Shown piece by piece: positions 25,101-36,980 of a stretch of DNA of 64,000 nt. The number at the start of each line of letters is the position of its first letter. Position 1 is the stretch's first letter. The DNA comes from Choanephora cucurbitarum (lineage: Eukaryota; Mucoromycota; Mucoromycetes; Mucorales; Choanephoraceae), in contig JAIWNI010000046.1 of the NCBI GenBank assembly GCA_025331435.1, positions 1 through 64,000 of the forward strand. The letters are read 5' to 3'. Below the pieces are notes generated by a model. The model was not told the DNA's origin. It did no database searches and saw only the letters and a list, made by a program, of their open reading frames with translations. The position numbers were made by a program, and so were the translations under genes.

Positions 25101-25593
25101 AGAAGAACAAGAAGTGGATGTTACTTGGAATTTCATTATGTCTTCTCTTCGCAAGTCCTTCTTGTATGATAACGACAACTTGTGGAATGCTACCAAGTTT
25201 GAAAAGATTTTGGACCCTGTTGTTGACCAATTGTTGATTACTAGTAAGGGTACCAACTCTGATTACCTTAGTCGCATGAACGCCTATGTTGTGTCTTGCG
25301 TTGGTCAAATGGCTGTCACTGTCTCTAACGATACCCTCTGGAAGCCTCTTAACCACAAGGTATTGTTGAAGACAAGAGAAGATGATCCTGAAATTAGGTT
25401 GGCTGCCTTGAAGTGTATTGAAGAATTCTATATTCGTCTTGGCGAAGAATGGTTGCTCTTCTTAGCCGAAAGTATCTCCTTCCTAGCCGAACTCATGGAA
25501 GATGATGACGTTCGTGTTGAGAAGGCTGTTCAACAAGTCAATGCTACCATTGAGTCTCATTTGGGTGAAAGCATAGACAAGTTTTTCAATTAG
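19127..25593 (+). CDS. utp10: U3 snoRNP / t-UTP protein Utp10 (HEATR1)
   Basis: Three exons: 19127-19375, about 19452-19651, about 19711-25593. About 2,110 residues, the usual giant size. The N-terminus MSSLKQQLKKIGTVDLRNVSEV and then FLLKPSGKVLEYLIRRFRIHDFNV are characteristic of Utp10, followed by DKSPWEFLNPIKK after the second join. The remainder is HEAT-like alpha-helical repeat. The C-terminal BP28CT-type region ends in LLFLAESISFLAELMEDDDVR and a short amphipathic helix (HLGESIDKFF). Known role: part of the t-UTP subcomplex that starts 90S pre-ribosome assembly and supports rDNA transcription in the nucleolus. Almost the whole protein is coded by one large exon of about 5.9 kb, unusual next to its intron-rich neighbours. 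Codon use favours C-ending codons more than the intergenic regions would, which fits strong expression. Confidence 0.95.
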
Positions 25594-25754
25594 ATAATCC
25601 TATAGATCATGAGTAACTGTGTACAGTCTCTCTTTTATTGTAAATAAATGCATATGAATTCAAATTCCGGAATCTTTGTCTTTTGGTTTTTGAAGGGCGT
25701 ACAAGGTTTGATTCTTGTTTACATCTACTTTTTTTTTATTCATAAAAACCGATC

Positions 25755-27044
25755 ATGTCTTCAAAAAGGTAAGACATTAGGTGTTTACTGTATACACTCA
25801 GTCGCTCATCTTACTTTGCTTTGTTCTGTAGCAAGTTTCGCTCAGACTACATATGTCGTGTGCGATATCGAAACGCACTTCCACCTGTCCCATATCCACC
25901 TAAAATGATCACCATTCCTTCACTCATAGAGCGTCATGTTCCATACCAATCCACTAGTCTAGTTGAGCAAACACCATATTCCTTAGTGATGGATCAGAGT
26001 GCTTCTATTCCCTTCGATAAAGCTTTAGTTGATTACTTGGATGCTATGGAAACTAATCCCGAAGAAGGTAATTTGAAAGTGAAAGAAAGGAATTGTTATT
26101 CGATCAACTCATCATTCACCCTCTTAGTCAATGAGGATATTGAAGAAGTAGCTGAAGAAGACAGAATCTTACTAACAGAGCCTAAAGGCGACACAAGTTC
26201 GACTGGCTTTTCTGCTCGAAAACACAATGTCACTTGGCTTCGTCGTTCTGAATATATTGCGCAAGAGACACGCGGTTTGGCTAACCGAAGAGAAGGTGTC
26301 GAGAACAAATTTGCCATGTCTGCAGCTGCTGCCAGAAAGCGCAATTATAACACTCTAGAAGATCAAATTGCAGGCGTAGAGAATACATTCAAACCACTTC
26401 CTTCCGATCTAAGACACCCACAAACCAAAGCCAAGGCAAAGAAAATTATACCAGTCTTGCCAGATACAGAAAGTTGGGAAAACATTTATACTATTGGCCA
26501 ATTCAGCACAGAACCTGCTGATGAACTACGCATGGCTAAAAGAAGAGCAATCGAATCATCTCCTGGATTTGACGCGTCTAAACGACCTAGATTCTCAGAG
26601 ACAGACGCTACAGATCGTGGTATTCTACGTCCTATGGTCAATCCTCATGATCCAGACGACACATACCTTGTTTGGTTCTTGCCTGATAGTGAAAGTACAA
26701 AGAGATTGGTTAAGCAGAAGGAAGATCCTTTAGGAGGTTTATCAGAAGATGTATTAACCTACCATGCCGTTCGCGATTATGAATACAAGAATGATGCTGG
26801 AGCCAACAGTAAGTACTTGCTGCTCACTATGCATATGGATGATATTGGCGAAAGAGCACTTTATTGTCCCATTAGAAGCAAGATGGTGGTACGCAAGAAG
26901 CGAGCACAGGTAAATGCAGTCTTGCCTACATCAAACATCACAAACTCAATGTATTTCTTTTATATCTACCAGAGTGCTCAATTCAGTTATTTGGATGACT
27001 ATGAAAAACCTAATGTGCTGACAGTGACTTATACAAAACAATAA
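25755..27044 (+). CDS. paf1: RNA polymerase II-associated factor Paf1
   Basis: A 14-base first exon (MSSK, 25755-25768) joins at 25832 to KFRSDYICRVRYRNALPPVP, the diagnostic Paf1 N-terminus. Two further introns are inferred: at 26068 (GAAGAAG/GTAATTTG to CTTAG), giving NPEEVNEDIEEV, and near 26910, giving RKKRAQSAQFSYLDDYEKPN. The middle holds NVTWLRRSEYIAQE and IGQFSTEPADELRMAKRRAI, both Paf1 blocks, then YLVWFLPDSESTKRL. About 375 residues. Known role: scaffold of the Paf1 complex, which couples elongating Pol II to histone H2B ubiquitination and H3K4/K36 methylation. No acidic Ser-rich C-terminal tail as in animals. It converges with the Ett1-like gene, with 20 bp between stops. Confidence 0.93.
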
Positions 27045-27064
27045 AGCAAATGTAAACGCATGTT

Positions 27065-28314
27065 TTATTCTTCTTGTGCAAATTCTTCTAAAAACGAAGT
27101 TAATGCCTCAGGCAAAACAAAGTTAAGATTCTTCTCTTCAATCAAAGATTGCGCCTCTTTGATGTTTTCAACAGCCTTCTTGTACACTGCAGCCTGTTCT
27201 TCTTCATTCAAAATCAAGTTGGCTTCGTTCAAATAGGCTTCAGCCAGATCTGAAAGAATTTGTGGAGAAAGCTTGTCTTCCTTTACTAGTTCTTCTTTAG
27301 CTGATTCGAAGTATTTTTTGCTTTCAAGGATAATCTTGTATGCCTCTTCTTCTTCTTTGGTTAATTGTGTCTTTTGTGTATCTTCTTCTTCTTCGTCATC
27401 ACCTGCAGCATTGTCTAACAAATAGTTGGCATAAGATAGTTTGCAAAGACCAAAGGCAGTCAATGCTTGCGCATTGTTGGGTTCATCTGACAAAAGAAAA
27501 AGACAGCATTACTTAATTGGCTTCATATGTTTCTTGCGTTTCTATCTCTTACCCTTCAAGACTTTTTCTAATGCATTTTCAGCCCACAATCTAAATTTAT
27601 CGCGAGACTCTAAGGCCTCGTACAAGTCACCATGGTTTTGGACGATATCAGCTAATTCAATGATTGTTTTGTTTGGTACTTGAGTTGTACTCATGATTTC
27701 ATCCAAAGTCTCCAATGCCTTAACAGACAATTCAGGCAAAACTTGATTGCTTTCTTCAGATACAGAGCTAGCGGCCTTGGCAAGCCAAACCTTGGCAAGA
27801 GCCAATTGAATCTTATTGTTTGTTTCTTGATCTTCACGCTCTAATCCTTCATTTAATCTCTCTTCTGCTGCTTCCAAATAAGGTTCAAATTCTTCGTCTT
27901 CCGTTAAGCGACCCAATTCATAAAGAGAAGAACCGTAAGTGTAATAGAATAAGGCAGGCAAAGGCTCTTCAGATGCATGGTTTCGCAAAATACGATCAGA
28001 CTCATGGATAGTACCACGAAGCAAAGCCAAAGCTTCCTCGGGGTCAGTTTCTGTAAAGTATATGTCATTCAGTCAAACTATTTTTTTACCTTCATTCAAC
28101 ACATTGTCTTACCAAGCTTTTCGATTGCGCTTTCAAAGAGGGCTGCAGCTTCACCTACTTCGTCACCTTCTTCAACTACCTTGTCAATAACAACAGTTTT
28201 GGCGTTTTCAGGGACTTCGGAGGGATTCTTGGGCTCTTCTGTTTTGGATTTCTTGTTGGCTTTAGCCATAGCACTACCCTTTAAACCTCTAGGTCTTTTC
28301 TTTTCGATAGGCAT
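27065..28314 (-). CDS. Enhancer of translation termination 1 (Ett1)-like protein
   Basis: Three exons: 28314-about 28112, about 28050-27550, about 27490-27065, about 375 residues. The N-terminus is a basic nuclear-type stretch (MPIEKKRPRGLKGSAMAKAN), then an alpha-helical repeat body of TPR-like character (LPALFYYTYGSSLYELGRL, KFRLWAENALEKVLKG, DEPNNAQALTAFGLCKLSYA), an acidic linker (DDEEEED) and a final helical pair. This order and the ETDPEEALALLRGTI join match fungal Ett1. Known in yeast: a nuclear protein whose loss causes stop-codon readthrough. Function here is inferred from overall similarity; a generic TPR protein is the alternative. Confidence 0.78.
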
Positions 28315-28728
28315 TGTATATACAGTTAGTAGGTTGAAGTGTAGTCGAAAAGAAAGAAGAAGAGCTATGGTGCATAAAAGTCAAATAAATAAGAAAAGCC
28401 GTCACTTTTTTTTCTTTGTTTAAACTCTTTGTGGAAAAGATTATCAGGCGGTTTTTTTTTTATTATATAGTAACTACTCTATGCTTTTATGAAAGCACAA
28501 AGTAGATAATTCCTTCCCCTCGCTATATTGCTAATAAAGATAGAAGCACCTTTTTCTGTAAGGGAGGGGAAAGAGTTGTATGATGTAACAATATGGTCAA
28601 TTAGAAAGAAATAATAAGCAAATCGTATGTGGGGCGTATATATATATATAAATAATTGTGGGCGAATAAGAAAAGTAGGTATGAATACAGTTGAGGAGGA
28701 AAAGTGAATATTAAATCTTGTTTGTTGA
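28315..28728. other. Intergenic, tandem minus-strand genes
   Basis: Promoter and 5' leader of the Ett1-like gene, and 3' UTR of the RasGAP gene. A (TA)n run at 28639-28652 is the only notable repeat. Confidence 0.45.
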
Positions 28729-31415
28729 CTACTTGCTTCTGGTGATAAATATCTTGTTCAGAAGGGCTAAGGTCTTTGCAACATTTAGACGCACATATTC
28801 CAAATCTAGTAATTCAATATTATCTTGTTGCTGCACAAAGGTATAGGTTAACAAAACGTTATATGAATTTTGGTTTTTTTCCTAACCTTTTCGAGCAAAT
28901 CGTCTAATTTGAGATCCATTTCAAGAATAGCTTTATCGCGTCCTTTAAAGTGCATTGCAATAATAAAGGTACCTGGTAAAGGCGATGTGATAGAAAAGAA
29001 TATGTTTGTTCGTCTATCAAAATAAAACAAGTTTAGCCAATGTGAAGTCAACTACTCAGACCTTATCCTACCTGTTTTCAGGGACAGTACTTTCACTGAT
29101 AATACCATCTTTTTCGAGATGGTTATGTGAGAATTTGAAAGGACCTTTTGGAGCAGCCTTTGCTGTCTTCTTGGGTCTTGCACCGCCTTCAATCTCTACT
29201 CCAATACCAACTGAATTCTTGGAAGTTTTATCACCGCCACTTTGTATTCTGACGTTCTGCAAGTAAGCTTTGTAACTCTCCAGTTGGCTCTTGAGGTAGC
29301 TGTTGTGATCCAGAATGGATCGAAAGACGCCTTCGAGTGATTCTGATTCTTGCAGCACTTTTTCCTTTAAACTGCCCAAATGAGCCAGCTCTTGAGTGAT
29401 CTCTTCCACAAGGAGTTTGTAATGGTCCCGATGATCAATGACGCCAGCATCCTCGAGTTCACGCAACATATCTTTTACCTTGATTCCTTTTCTCACCAGC
29501 TGTGCATCTTTTGTGGTAGCTGCTGTCTCTGCAATATAATCCAAATCAATCTGTGTAGATGAGGCAAGGTGGGGCAACGAGCGAATAAGCTGTACATAAA
29601 TGGCTTTGGTTTCCATATACAAAATGTCGTTTTGTGTTATGTTATTTTCTGACATAAGAGCAGTTGTCAGATCTTGAATGGGTATTTCCCAACGACTAAA
29701 CAAAGGTAGTTCAACTGCCTTGTTTTCCTTTCTTGAGACTTGAGCTGGTGTGGGGGAAAGATCGTTAATTAAGATACGTAAATGATCTTTTTCTTTGGGT
29801 GCAATAGTATCCAAGTGACGATGAATGAGCGCATGAGTGACATACATTTCATTTAGCGTAATGTTGATAATAATATCCTTTTTGGAAAGTGCCATATATT
29901 GATCCATCTCTAATGTTTCGTAAAAATCGGTCACTTCACATAGTTCGTTCAAGAATCTGTTGATACGCTGCTTGTTTCGCTCGACAAAGGGGTTTGTGGG
30001 TAACATGTAAGCCTCTTTTGCGTAGGAAGGTCGATTGGCCAAATTCTGAAGCATCTTGGCAATAAGCGTGAGTGTTCGTCGAGGTGCATTGCCAGGGACT
30101 GAGTCCAATAGCATATATGCTCTGGGTGTAACAATAGCAGGGTTGATAAATCTTAAGAAGAAAAAACCACCAATCATTGAACAAACAGAGTACTCAGATG
30201 CATCTGGACTTTTTCGTCTAGTGAGAGATCGAATTTGTTTACAGATCCAGCGAATACCATAAGGCACGGAAGCTGTAGAAGACAAGATGGTATCTAAAAA
30301 GCTCTCTGCGATGTCTATTAATTTCTTCAGTCGAGGTGCAATGATGTTTTGAACAGTTGGGTTACTGGCAGCAATTTCTGGTGTGACACTCTTAGGCATG
30401 TCGGGTGGGAGATATCCCTTTTCGCTCTCCACTTGTGATACCATCTGCTCGTACACTTTGAGTGGGTTGATTTCAAGATTGTGATCATGTTCTTGAACTA
30501 AATTCTTTATCTTGTCTGACAGGATAGACTTAAGGTACGATTGGCCAGGGCCTCGACGGGTGTATGTTGTCATCATACGAGATACAGGTGTGTTAGCTCT
30601 CAAGAGTGAACCAAATTCAGTAGAAGTCTCAAACTGAGCAGCAAGCACATTCTGATAATGCAGTTTAATAATTAAGGTAATGCATCCATCTAATAACACT
30701 CACCTGAAACATGGTCAATAACAAATGCTCTTCTCTACTTTCGTATTGATTTCCATAAAGTGTGAACATGACAGTCTGAAGCAAAGAGTCAATTTCGGCA
30801 AGACTGACAAGTCGACAAAGCGTAGCAATATGTCTTGGTTCGCTTTGTAAAATATAGAACAAATTGCCGTAGAGTTGCATTTTTCGATCATCAGGAAATG
30901 AATCACTTTCACTTATACCATGTTCTTCAAGATGCGAAGCCATTTCATTTTGCTAAATATGCATAGATTTGTCAGTCAGAAAGCAAGAATCTAGCTATAA
31001 AAATCAATCCTTACTTCAGCTAACGCGATACGATTCTGGATCAAAAGGGCAATACGCGAATCCAAATAACGCACGTCTCTTTCAAGTACAAAGTTCTTTT
31101 TTGATTGAGCCGATATCTTTGCCTTCAATTCTCTAAGACTTCTTTGTGCTATTTGCTTACTTAGAGACAATGGGTTTATGTCGGTCTTTTTATACTACCT
31201 TGAGCTAATTCGTCTTCAACCTCGTTATCTTGTTCAGCAGCCATTGAATAGAATGCAGAAACTGAGTATCTCTTCGAGCCACGGCCACTTTTTCCACGGC
31301 TAGAGTGATGGCTATTGGCAGCAGCAGCAGCGACAGCCCTTGAAACAATTGGGTTGGCACCTGTACCGCCGGGATAACCATAAGCTTGAACCATACCACT
31401 TTTACGATCTGTCAT
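28729..31415 (-). CDS. Ras GTPase-activating protein with RasGAP and RasGAP_C (IQGAP-like) domains
   Basis: Six exons, about 815 residues: 31415-about 31199, about 31154-31015, about 30953-30710, about 30660-29073, about 29018-28887, about 28830-28729. Joins restore [66 protein letters not shown] and [19 protein letters not shown]. The catalytic domain has [33 protein letters not shown] with the FLRFINPA signature, and [19 protein letters not shown] RasGAP_C-type C-terminal domain ends [15 protein letters not shown] Ser/Gly/Arg-rich N-terminal tail precedes a short coiled coil. The domain order matches S. pombe Gap1 and filamentous-fungal GapA rather than true IQGAPs, as calponin-homology and IQ motifs are absent. 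Expected role: down-regulation of Ras at growing tips. Confidence 0.9.
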
Positions 31416-33387
31416 CGCTGGCTTTGTTGTTGTCTTCTAGATGACTTTCAGTACTGTCGTTTTCTTTTTTTCTAGAAAGGAGAGAAGAGAAGCAGCAAAC
31501 TAAAAAGAAATATGAAAGAGAAAAGAGAAAATAAGAAAGAAAGAGACAAAACACATTAAAAAAAAAAGTAAGCAAATTAAAATGGTAATTTGGAACAAGC
31601 TAAAAACCTACTTTAGATCCCCTCAATTGGCAAATTTAGAGTTGCACAAATTAATCAACCTGTTAGTACCGGACAAAGTAATAGTACTAGTAGCAATAAT
31701 ATGCAGACAAGCTATAAACAAAGTATTTTATTGGAATAAATAGCCATAGCTCAGCTAACGCTATAGACTGATTTATTCCAAACAAATACTAGCTGCTGAA
31801 CAACAGAAAACAAAAAGGCCTTGAACATAATCAAGAAAAAACTTATTGTTCTTTCTTATTTGGATCTCAGTAAGACTATCGGCAGAACAACTCTAAAGAC
31901 AGCTTCAAGTGGAAAGGTTCTTTCAAAAACTGGTGAAATCCCTTTTAGTGCTTATTTTTTTCTTGTTACTATTGAAATCGAAAGCTTTTAGGGTTAAAGT
32001 CTACAAAGGTTTCGATTAGGACAAGATCCAATAATGGTTTTTGAATTCAAAGCCTCTCTCTCTCTCTCTTCTTTTGGCGATCTATACAATTACTAAATAG
32101 GGGGGGTTTGAGAATTAAGAGTGAATCGTTTCTTAGTGATTAGGAAATAGGATCGTTTTAATTACATTTCTTATAGTTTGAGAAAGCAAAAAACGCAAAT
32201 TAGGGAACAAATATCTTTGATAAGATTCTCAAGTCAATGAACTCGATAAAATAACTGTGGAGTCGTTAAGCAATGATGTGATACACATCGTTTAACGAAT
32301 TGATCTCCGTCAAGACATCATGTGAAGGCCATTTTCTCAGGTTAATATAAACCATTACGGGCTCAACTTTTCCAGTAAACGATTGCTTTAATGATGCAAA
32401 GTGATGTGTCTTATCAGTGGCCATACATCGTATTCTTTGTCTGTCCTTATCGATGTTGATAACAAGCTTAGATTAAGAGGATCATCTTATCAGTGATCGA
32501 AGGCGATCCCTCATACCTTATTTAGATGCAGGTATGACAACTTTAAATGCTATCATCCTGGAGCCATCCCTTCAATAAGTGTCAGATAATTCGGTTGTCT
32601 AAGGTGCTTCGGAGTTTCAATAGAGTCTGCAGGATAAGGAGTTGATAGGACCTTCTAAGATATCAATTCTACCTTCTTTATGCTTCTAGTGCGGATTGTC
32701 AGTATAACGAAATGCAAACATCATCCCATAATATAAACACAGCATCAAAAGAATAATCAAGAATCATAGAAGATTGTATTACTTCATATGTGAATAACAA
32801 AATCTAGGCTGTTTTCTTTCCGTAACAACAATGTTTATAGCTTCAGTTAAAGGACAAAATTGAAAGTTTTTTTAGAAATTTCTTCAATTGCCAATTGTAA
32901 GAATATCCTCAAAGTCTTCGCCTCTCTTTGACTCGCCAATGATATAAAAACGTCAGCCAATGGAAGTACAAGAATACGTCTGTGTGTACAGTTTGTGTTA
33001 TGCTTTCAATATTGAATTTGCATGGACTACTTGTGAAAAGTATGGCTGGCAATCCTTTTCCCTTGGATTTCCTTGTCCATTGTGAAACCAAGAATTTTGG
33101 CTAGTTAGATCAGCGATAAAAAAGAAAGAAGTATAGTATTTGTTCAAGAGCCTTACCAAAGTTGTTTTTGAGCACTGTTTACTCACTGATTTTCTTTTCT
33201 TTTTGTAGAGACTCTAATAAATGATCCATTTTGCTTCTGACTCAAGGCATGATGTGAAACTTTTTAAGTGTTTGACATCAACAGCTGCACAATACCATCA
33301 ATATTGTTGTCTCAAAAATGAGCAAAGACCCTCAGATATAACCGAAATACCATCCTCATAAGCTGCATTTATTTTTACTGTCAAGCT

Positions 33388-33888
33388 ATGTATGTATCAG
33401 AAATAGCTCTTTTGGGTACTTCCAATGCCATGTCTTTTCCTTCGGAATCAATGGTGTTAGCTAAGAGAGGAGCTGAAATGACTGCTTTGTCGTGCATCAA
33501 GTCTTTTTTTGTCTTAACATTGTCTCCTATAAACACGCAAAAATCATCATTGCTAGCTTCAGAGTTAGCGGAAGGGAGTTATTTTGTGAAGTCTTTTGGC
33601 TGCTGGTTTTGATACTCTCAAATCAAAAATTTTCTGCTTGTTTCTTCGATTGACCTGTAAATTTTTGTCGCCGAGGAGTGGTTCGGATTGGTCAGATGCA
33701 TAACCATCACTTTCTTTGTAATAACTTATGATTCTTTTGCTGGGTCTATGACATTTTTGCTTCCATAGGTGGGCCTAACGCCCAACTCATAACTATCAGG
33801 TAATGAGCTAAGACCGCCTTTTGATGCCTGGAGCAATTGTCTTGCTGTGAGCGTCTTTGGAGGCTTGACGTTGATAGTAGTATATAGC
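33388..33888 (-). pseudogene. Decayed coding sequence of unknown family
   Basis: Read on the minus strand from an ATG near 33888, a single frame runs about 165 codons with only three in-frame stops: MLYTTINVKPPKTLTARQLL..., ...VRPTYGSKNVIDPAKES, stop, ...CVFIGDNVKTKKDLMHDKAV... and ...KRAISDTYIA. Amino-acid composition is protein-like, unlike the flanking frames. I recognise no domain. It may be part of a dead transposon or of a repeated Mucorales gene family. Confidence 0.4.
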
Positions 33889-34547
33889 ATATTATGAAAT
33901 GATTTGACTTAGTTGGATGTTCTTACGTAACGAGCAGCTAAAGCTGGCTTCGTTTTGGAATCATAGCAAAAGATTGTGTTGCTAACAGATGGCTGTAGCT
34001 ACTATGATACTCATCTACGACAATTGGAAAACTTCATAAAGAACAGAAAAATCGTCTCAAGAGAATTAACTGAAAAATCAGTGATATTCAAATGCAACAT
34101 CAACTGTAGGAATTGGCGCTTTGTAGCCAGTGACACGATTGAATAGTTTCTGGCAGCTCTTTAAACACTATGCATCTAATGCATACAGCAGCCTTTCAAG
34201 CAGCTCAATGCTTCGTCAGCGCTGTTATTGAAGTAGTAGTCAAAGGTATGAATGAAGCCTAAGTGTTGAGTAACAAAGAAGTCCATAGCAATGCACTAGA
34301 GTTGGTACTTATTGATCTCCATATGTTTGAAAGGCTGAATGAAGTAGTCAGCAAAGTTACCAGCCTCCAAACCGCCAATAGTTGCCTGAAGAAAAAAAAA
34401 CACAATACTGCGACGCAAGTTAAGCTCGTAAATGATTGAGGAGCAAAGGCAATTTTTGCTGTCAGGTACAGCCTTGTATGTTGTATCGGCAACAATGAAT
34501 TAGCAAGCAAACGAAAGCTTGTAAGAGGCAGAGAAAAAAATCCTTTT

Positions 34548-34993
34548 TCATTGACTACCTGTGGATAGATGATAAATCATCAACTTCTTTTGAATTTTTC
34601 CAAATCCTCCAAGAAATCCACTACTTTTGCTGATGTTAAGGAAGAATCTGACTCTATTCATTTCGTGTTTGACCCTGTCTTGGTTTGAGGACATAGAATC
34701 AATTTCTTTGGTAGCACTTATAATTATCTCAGTACGAGATGATATGCCAGCTGTCAATTTCTTAAAGACAGTCGAGGATCGTTCTTCACCTCTTCAACAG
34801 TTCTATTTTTATCCTCCCCATATAAGCGAATACACTTGTAAGTTCCATGAGAGCGAGCGCCTCTGAAAGCATCTTTCTCAGCCAGATAGTTAGAGTACCT
34901 GGCTCTGACATAACAGCTCCTTCTATGCAACATACCTTTATAGTAAGAACATTGCCATCTTTCAATCAATGCAATATTGCTTATTGGTCCCAT
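34548..34993 (-). pseudogene. Further decayed coding sequence, possibly same relic
   Basis: Two minus-strand frames follow each other: 34993-34754 (CYVRARYSNYLAEKDAFRGA, ending GEDKNRTVEEVKNDPR) and 34757-34548 (AGISSRTEIIISATKEID, ending GFLGGFGKIQKK). They abut with a 4-base overlap, as expected after a frameshift in one former ORF. No domain recognised. Confidence 0.3.
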
Positions 34994-35730
34994 TTCCTCT
35001 TAAAGAAGCCTACGTGTCTCATCAAAACAAGGTATTGTTTTAAAGCGTTTCTTGGTTCCTATAATAAATCATACAGTGTTCTTGTTGCTGCTTTCATCCA
35101 AAGCTCAGCCTACACGGAACTAAACTGCGAAATAGTTCGGCTTGTCCCTTTCTTTATCTATAGAGATGTCAAATTACTGACTTAGAGAAACAGCACTGCA
35201 AATTAGAAAGAAACGTAATTAGGGGTCTGCGGCCTACTTGTTGGTTCTTAAATTCCGGGTCATATAAACCAAGACACCCAAATTATTTGGCCTTTGATGG
35301 CAACAGTCTTGTAAAGAAGGAGAACTCATACAGGCTGATTGGTCAACTGTACCTGAATCCTGATAACTGGAAAATCTTCATCAACATGTCACTATTGACC
35401 CTGAATAAGTATTTATTCGATTTGATTGTCAAAAGGAGCAAACTGAAATGATTGTAAATGATCCCTACTGTATGAATAAAACAAAACCAATATAATAAGA
35501 ATTGGAAAATCACAATTTCTTATTGCTGAAAATTCTTACTTCAATAACGTATTTAGAGCACACTATTGAATTCATAGTCATACTTTTGTCTTCAGACATC
35601 GCCTTAAGCTGTCCCTACTACCTTTTTGCTTTAATCAAAGTACAATGAGCTTTGCTTACATAATCATAAAGAAAAGAGAAAAGGAATAGTTTAAACTCAA
35701 AAACTTTTTTTTTCTGTCTTTCGTATCAAA

Positions 35731-36968
35731 ATGACACTTTCACTTGAAGCTCACGTCCACCTTGACGAGCCCTACACAAAACAAGCAGTGATAAAAGCCT
35801 TGTCTAATTCTCAAAAGATCAACTGGAAGATCAATCAAGACATTGCACCTGATCATGCTGATGCCGATCTAGAGCACGTTCAACTTCAGTGGCTTGAATA
35901 CGAACTGATCAACTGGCAACATTTAGCTCGACATGACGATTCACTTGCCAATGCTTATTGTATTCGCAAGGGCTTCATCCGCAAATCCCAACTCTCTTAC
36001 AACCTGACAAAATACCTCTCTAAATGCCCTAACAGTATCTTGAAGCAGGCCATTCCCGAGACGTGGTTGTTTGAGTTAGATCATGTAGATTACTTTGAAG
36101 AAGCTATGAACGAAGTGTTTGAAGTAGAGCGCGATCTGTTGAACACAGAGGAGAACCACATGTTTATCATCAAGCCCAGTATGGCCAATAAGGCGGCTGG
36201 TATTAAAGTATTCAACTCTCTGGATCAGCTGCGTGCCATGTTTGAGACAGATAATGAAGACAGTGATGAAGAGGATTATGATAGTGACCGAGAAGATCTT
36301 TCTCAAGTGAGAGAATGGGTCATTCAGCGTTATATCGATCGTCCCCTGCTGGTGAATAAGCGCAAATTTCATGTTCGTGCGTATGTCTTGGCCAAGTCCA
36401 ACATTGAAGTTTACTTGTATAGAGATATGTTGGCATTATTTGCTATGAAGCCTTATGATACCAACCAACTGGATGACAATTTGATTCATCTGACGAACAC
36501 ATGCATACAGACAGATCAAGAGGGATTTGATGAACAGGCATCTGTTAAGTTGTTTTGGGACTTGGATTTACCAAATGAAATGAAACAAAAGGCATTTGAA
36601 CAGATGAAGCACATCTTGGCTGATGTGTTTGATGCCTGTACAAGTGAGATGACTACTTTCCAAGCATTACCCAATGCATTTGAGCTTTTTGGCATTGATT
36701 TCATGATTGATGAAGATTATCAAGTCTACTTCTTGGAAGCTAATGCCGTAAGTATTTCCTAATGAACTAACTTTTGCTCAAGATGACTAACACTTTCTTC
36801 ATTTAGTTTCCTGATTTCAAACAAACAGGTAATGACCTGAAACACATCATTCAACAATTATTTGAAGCAACCAGTCGAGTTGCCATTGAACCATTCTTTA
36901 CTGGTGAAAAAGAAGTACAAGATGATAAACTGGTCAAGGTATATGAAAAAACATTATTATCTCTTTGA
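35731..36968 (+). CDS. Tubulin-tyrosine-ligase-like (TTL) ATP-grasp protein
   Basis: Two sure exons (35731-36747 and 36807 onward), about 390 residues. ATP-grasp features in order: HMFIIKPSMANKAAGIKVF, an acidic insert (NEDSDEEDYDSDRED), WVIQRYIDRPLLVNKRKFH, VRAYVLAKSNIEVYLYRDML, HLTNTCIQ, and FELFGIDFMIDEDYQVYFLE continuing across the splice as NAFPDFKQTG. This is the full TTL core including the metal-binding E-N pair. Known family chemistry: ATP-dependent addition of an amino acid to a protein carboxyl end. The yeast relative Pby1 has an added SurE domain, absent here. The 3' end is ambiguous: reading through gives LVKVYEKTLLSL and stop at 36968, while splicing the GTATAT donor at 36939 to a TTTTTTTAG acceptor gives LVKNK and a stop around 36992, overlapping the DnaJ gene. 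Confidence 0.9.
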
Positions 36969-36980
36969 GAACGATTTTTT

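Larger units (their letters stand above)
31416..35730. other. 4.3-kb gene-poor island with decayed coding sequence
   Basis: No intact gene. It starts with the promoter and purine-rich leader of the RasGAP gene (31440-31580). A (TC)n run lies at about 32047-32061 and an imperfect palindrome at 32263-32298. From about 33.4 to 35.0 kb the minus strand keeps long semi-open frames with few stops, suggesting old coding sequence (listed separately). The last 60 bp, pyrimidine-rich, belong to the TTL-like gene leader. Confidence 0.5.

Noticed and set aside
32263..32298. Imperfect palindrome TCGTTAAG...CACATCGTTTAACGA
   Set aside because: Arms are interrupted and mismatched; isolated and not clearly more than chance in AT-rich DNA.
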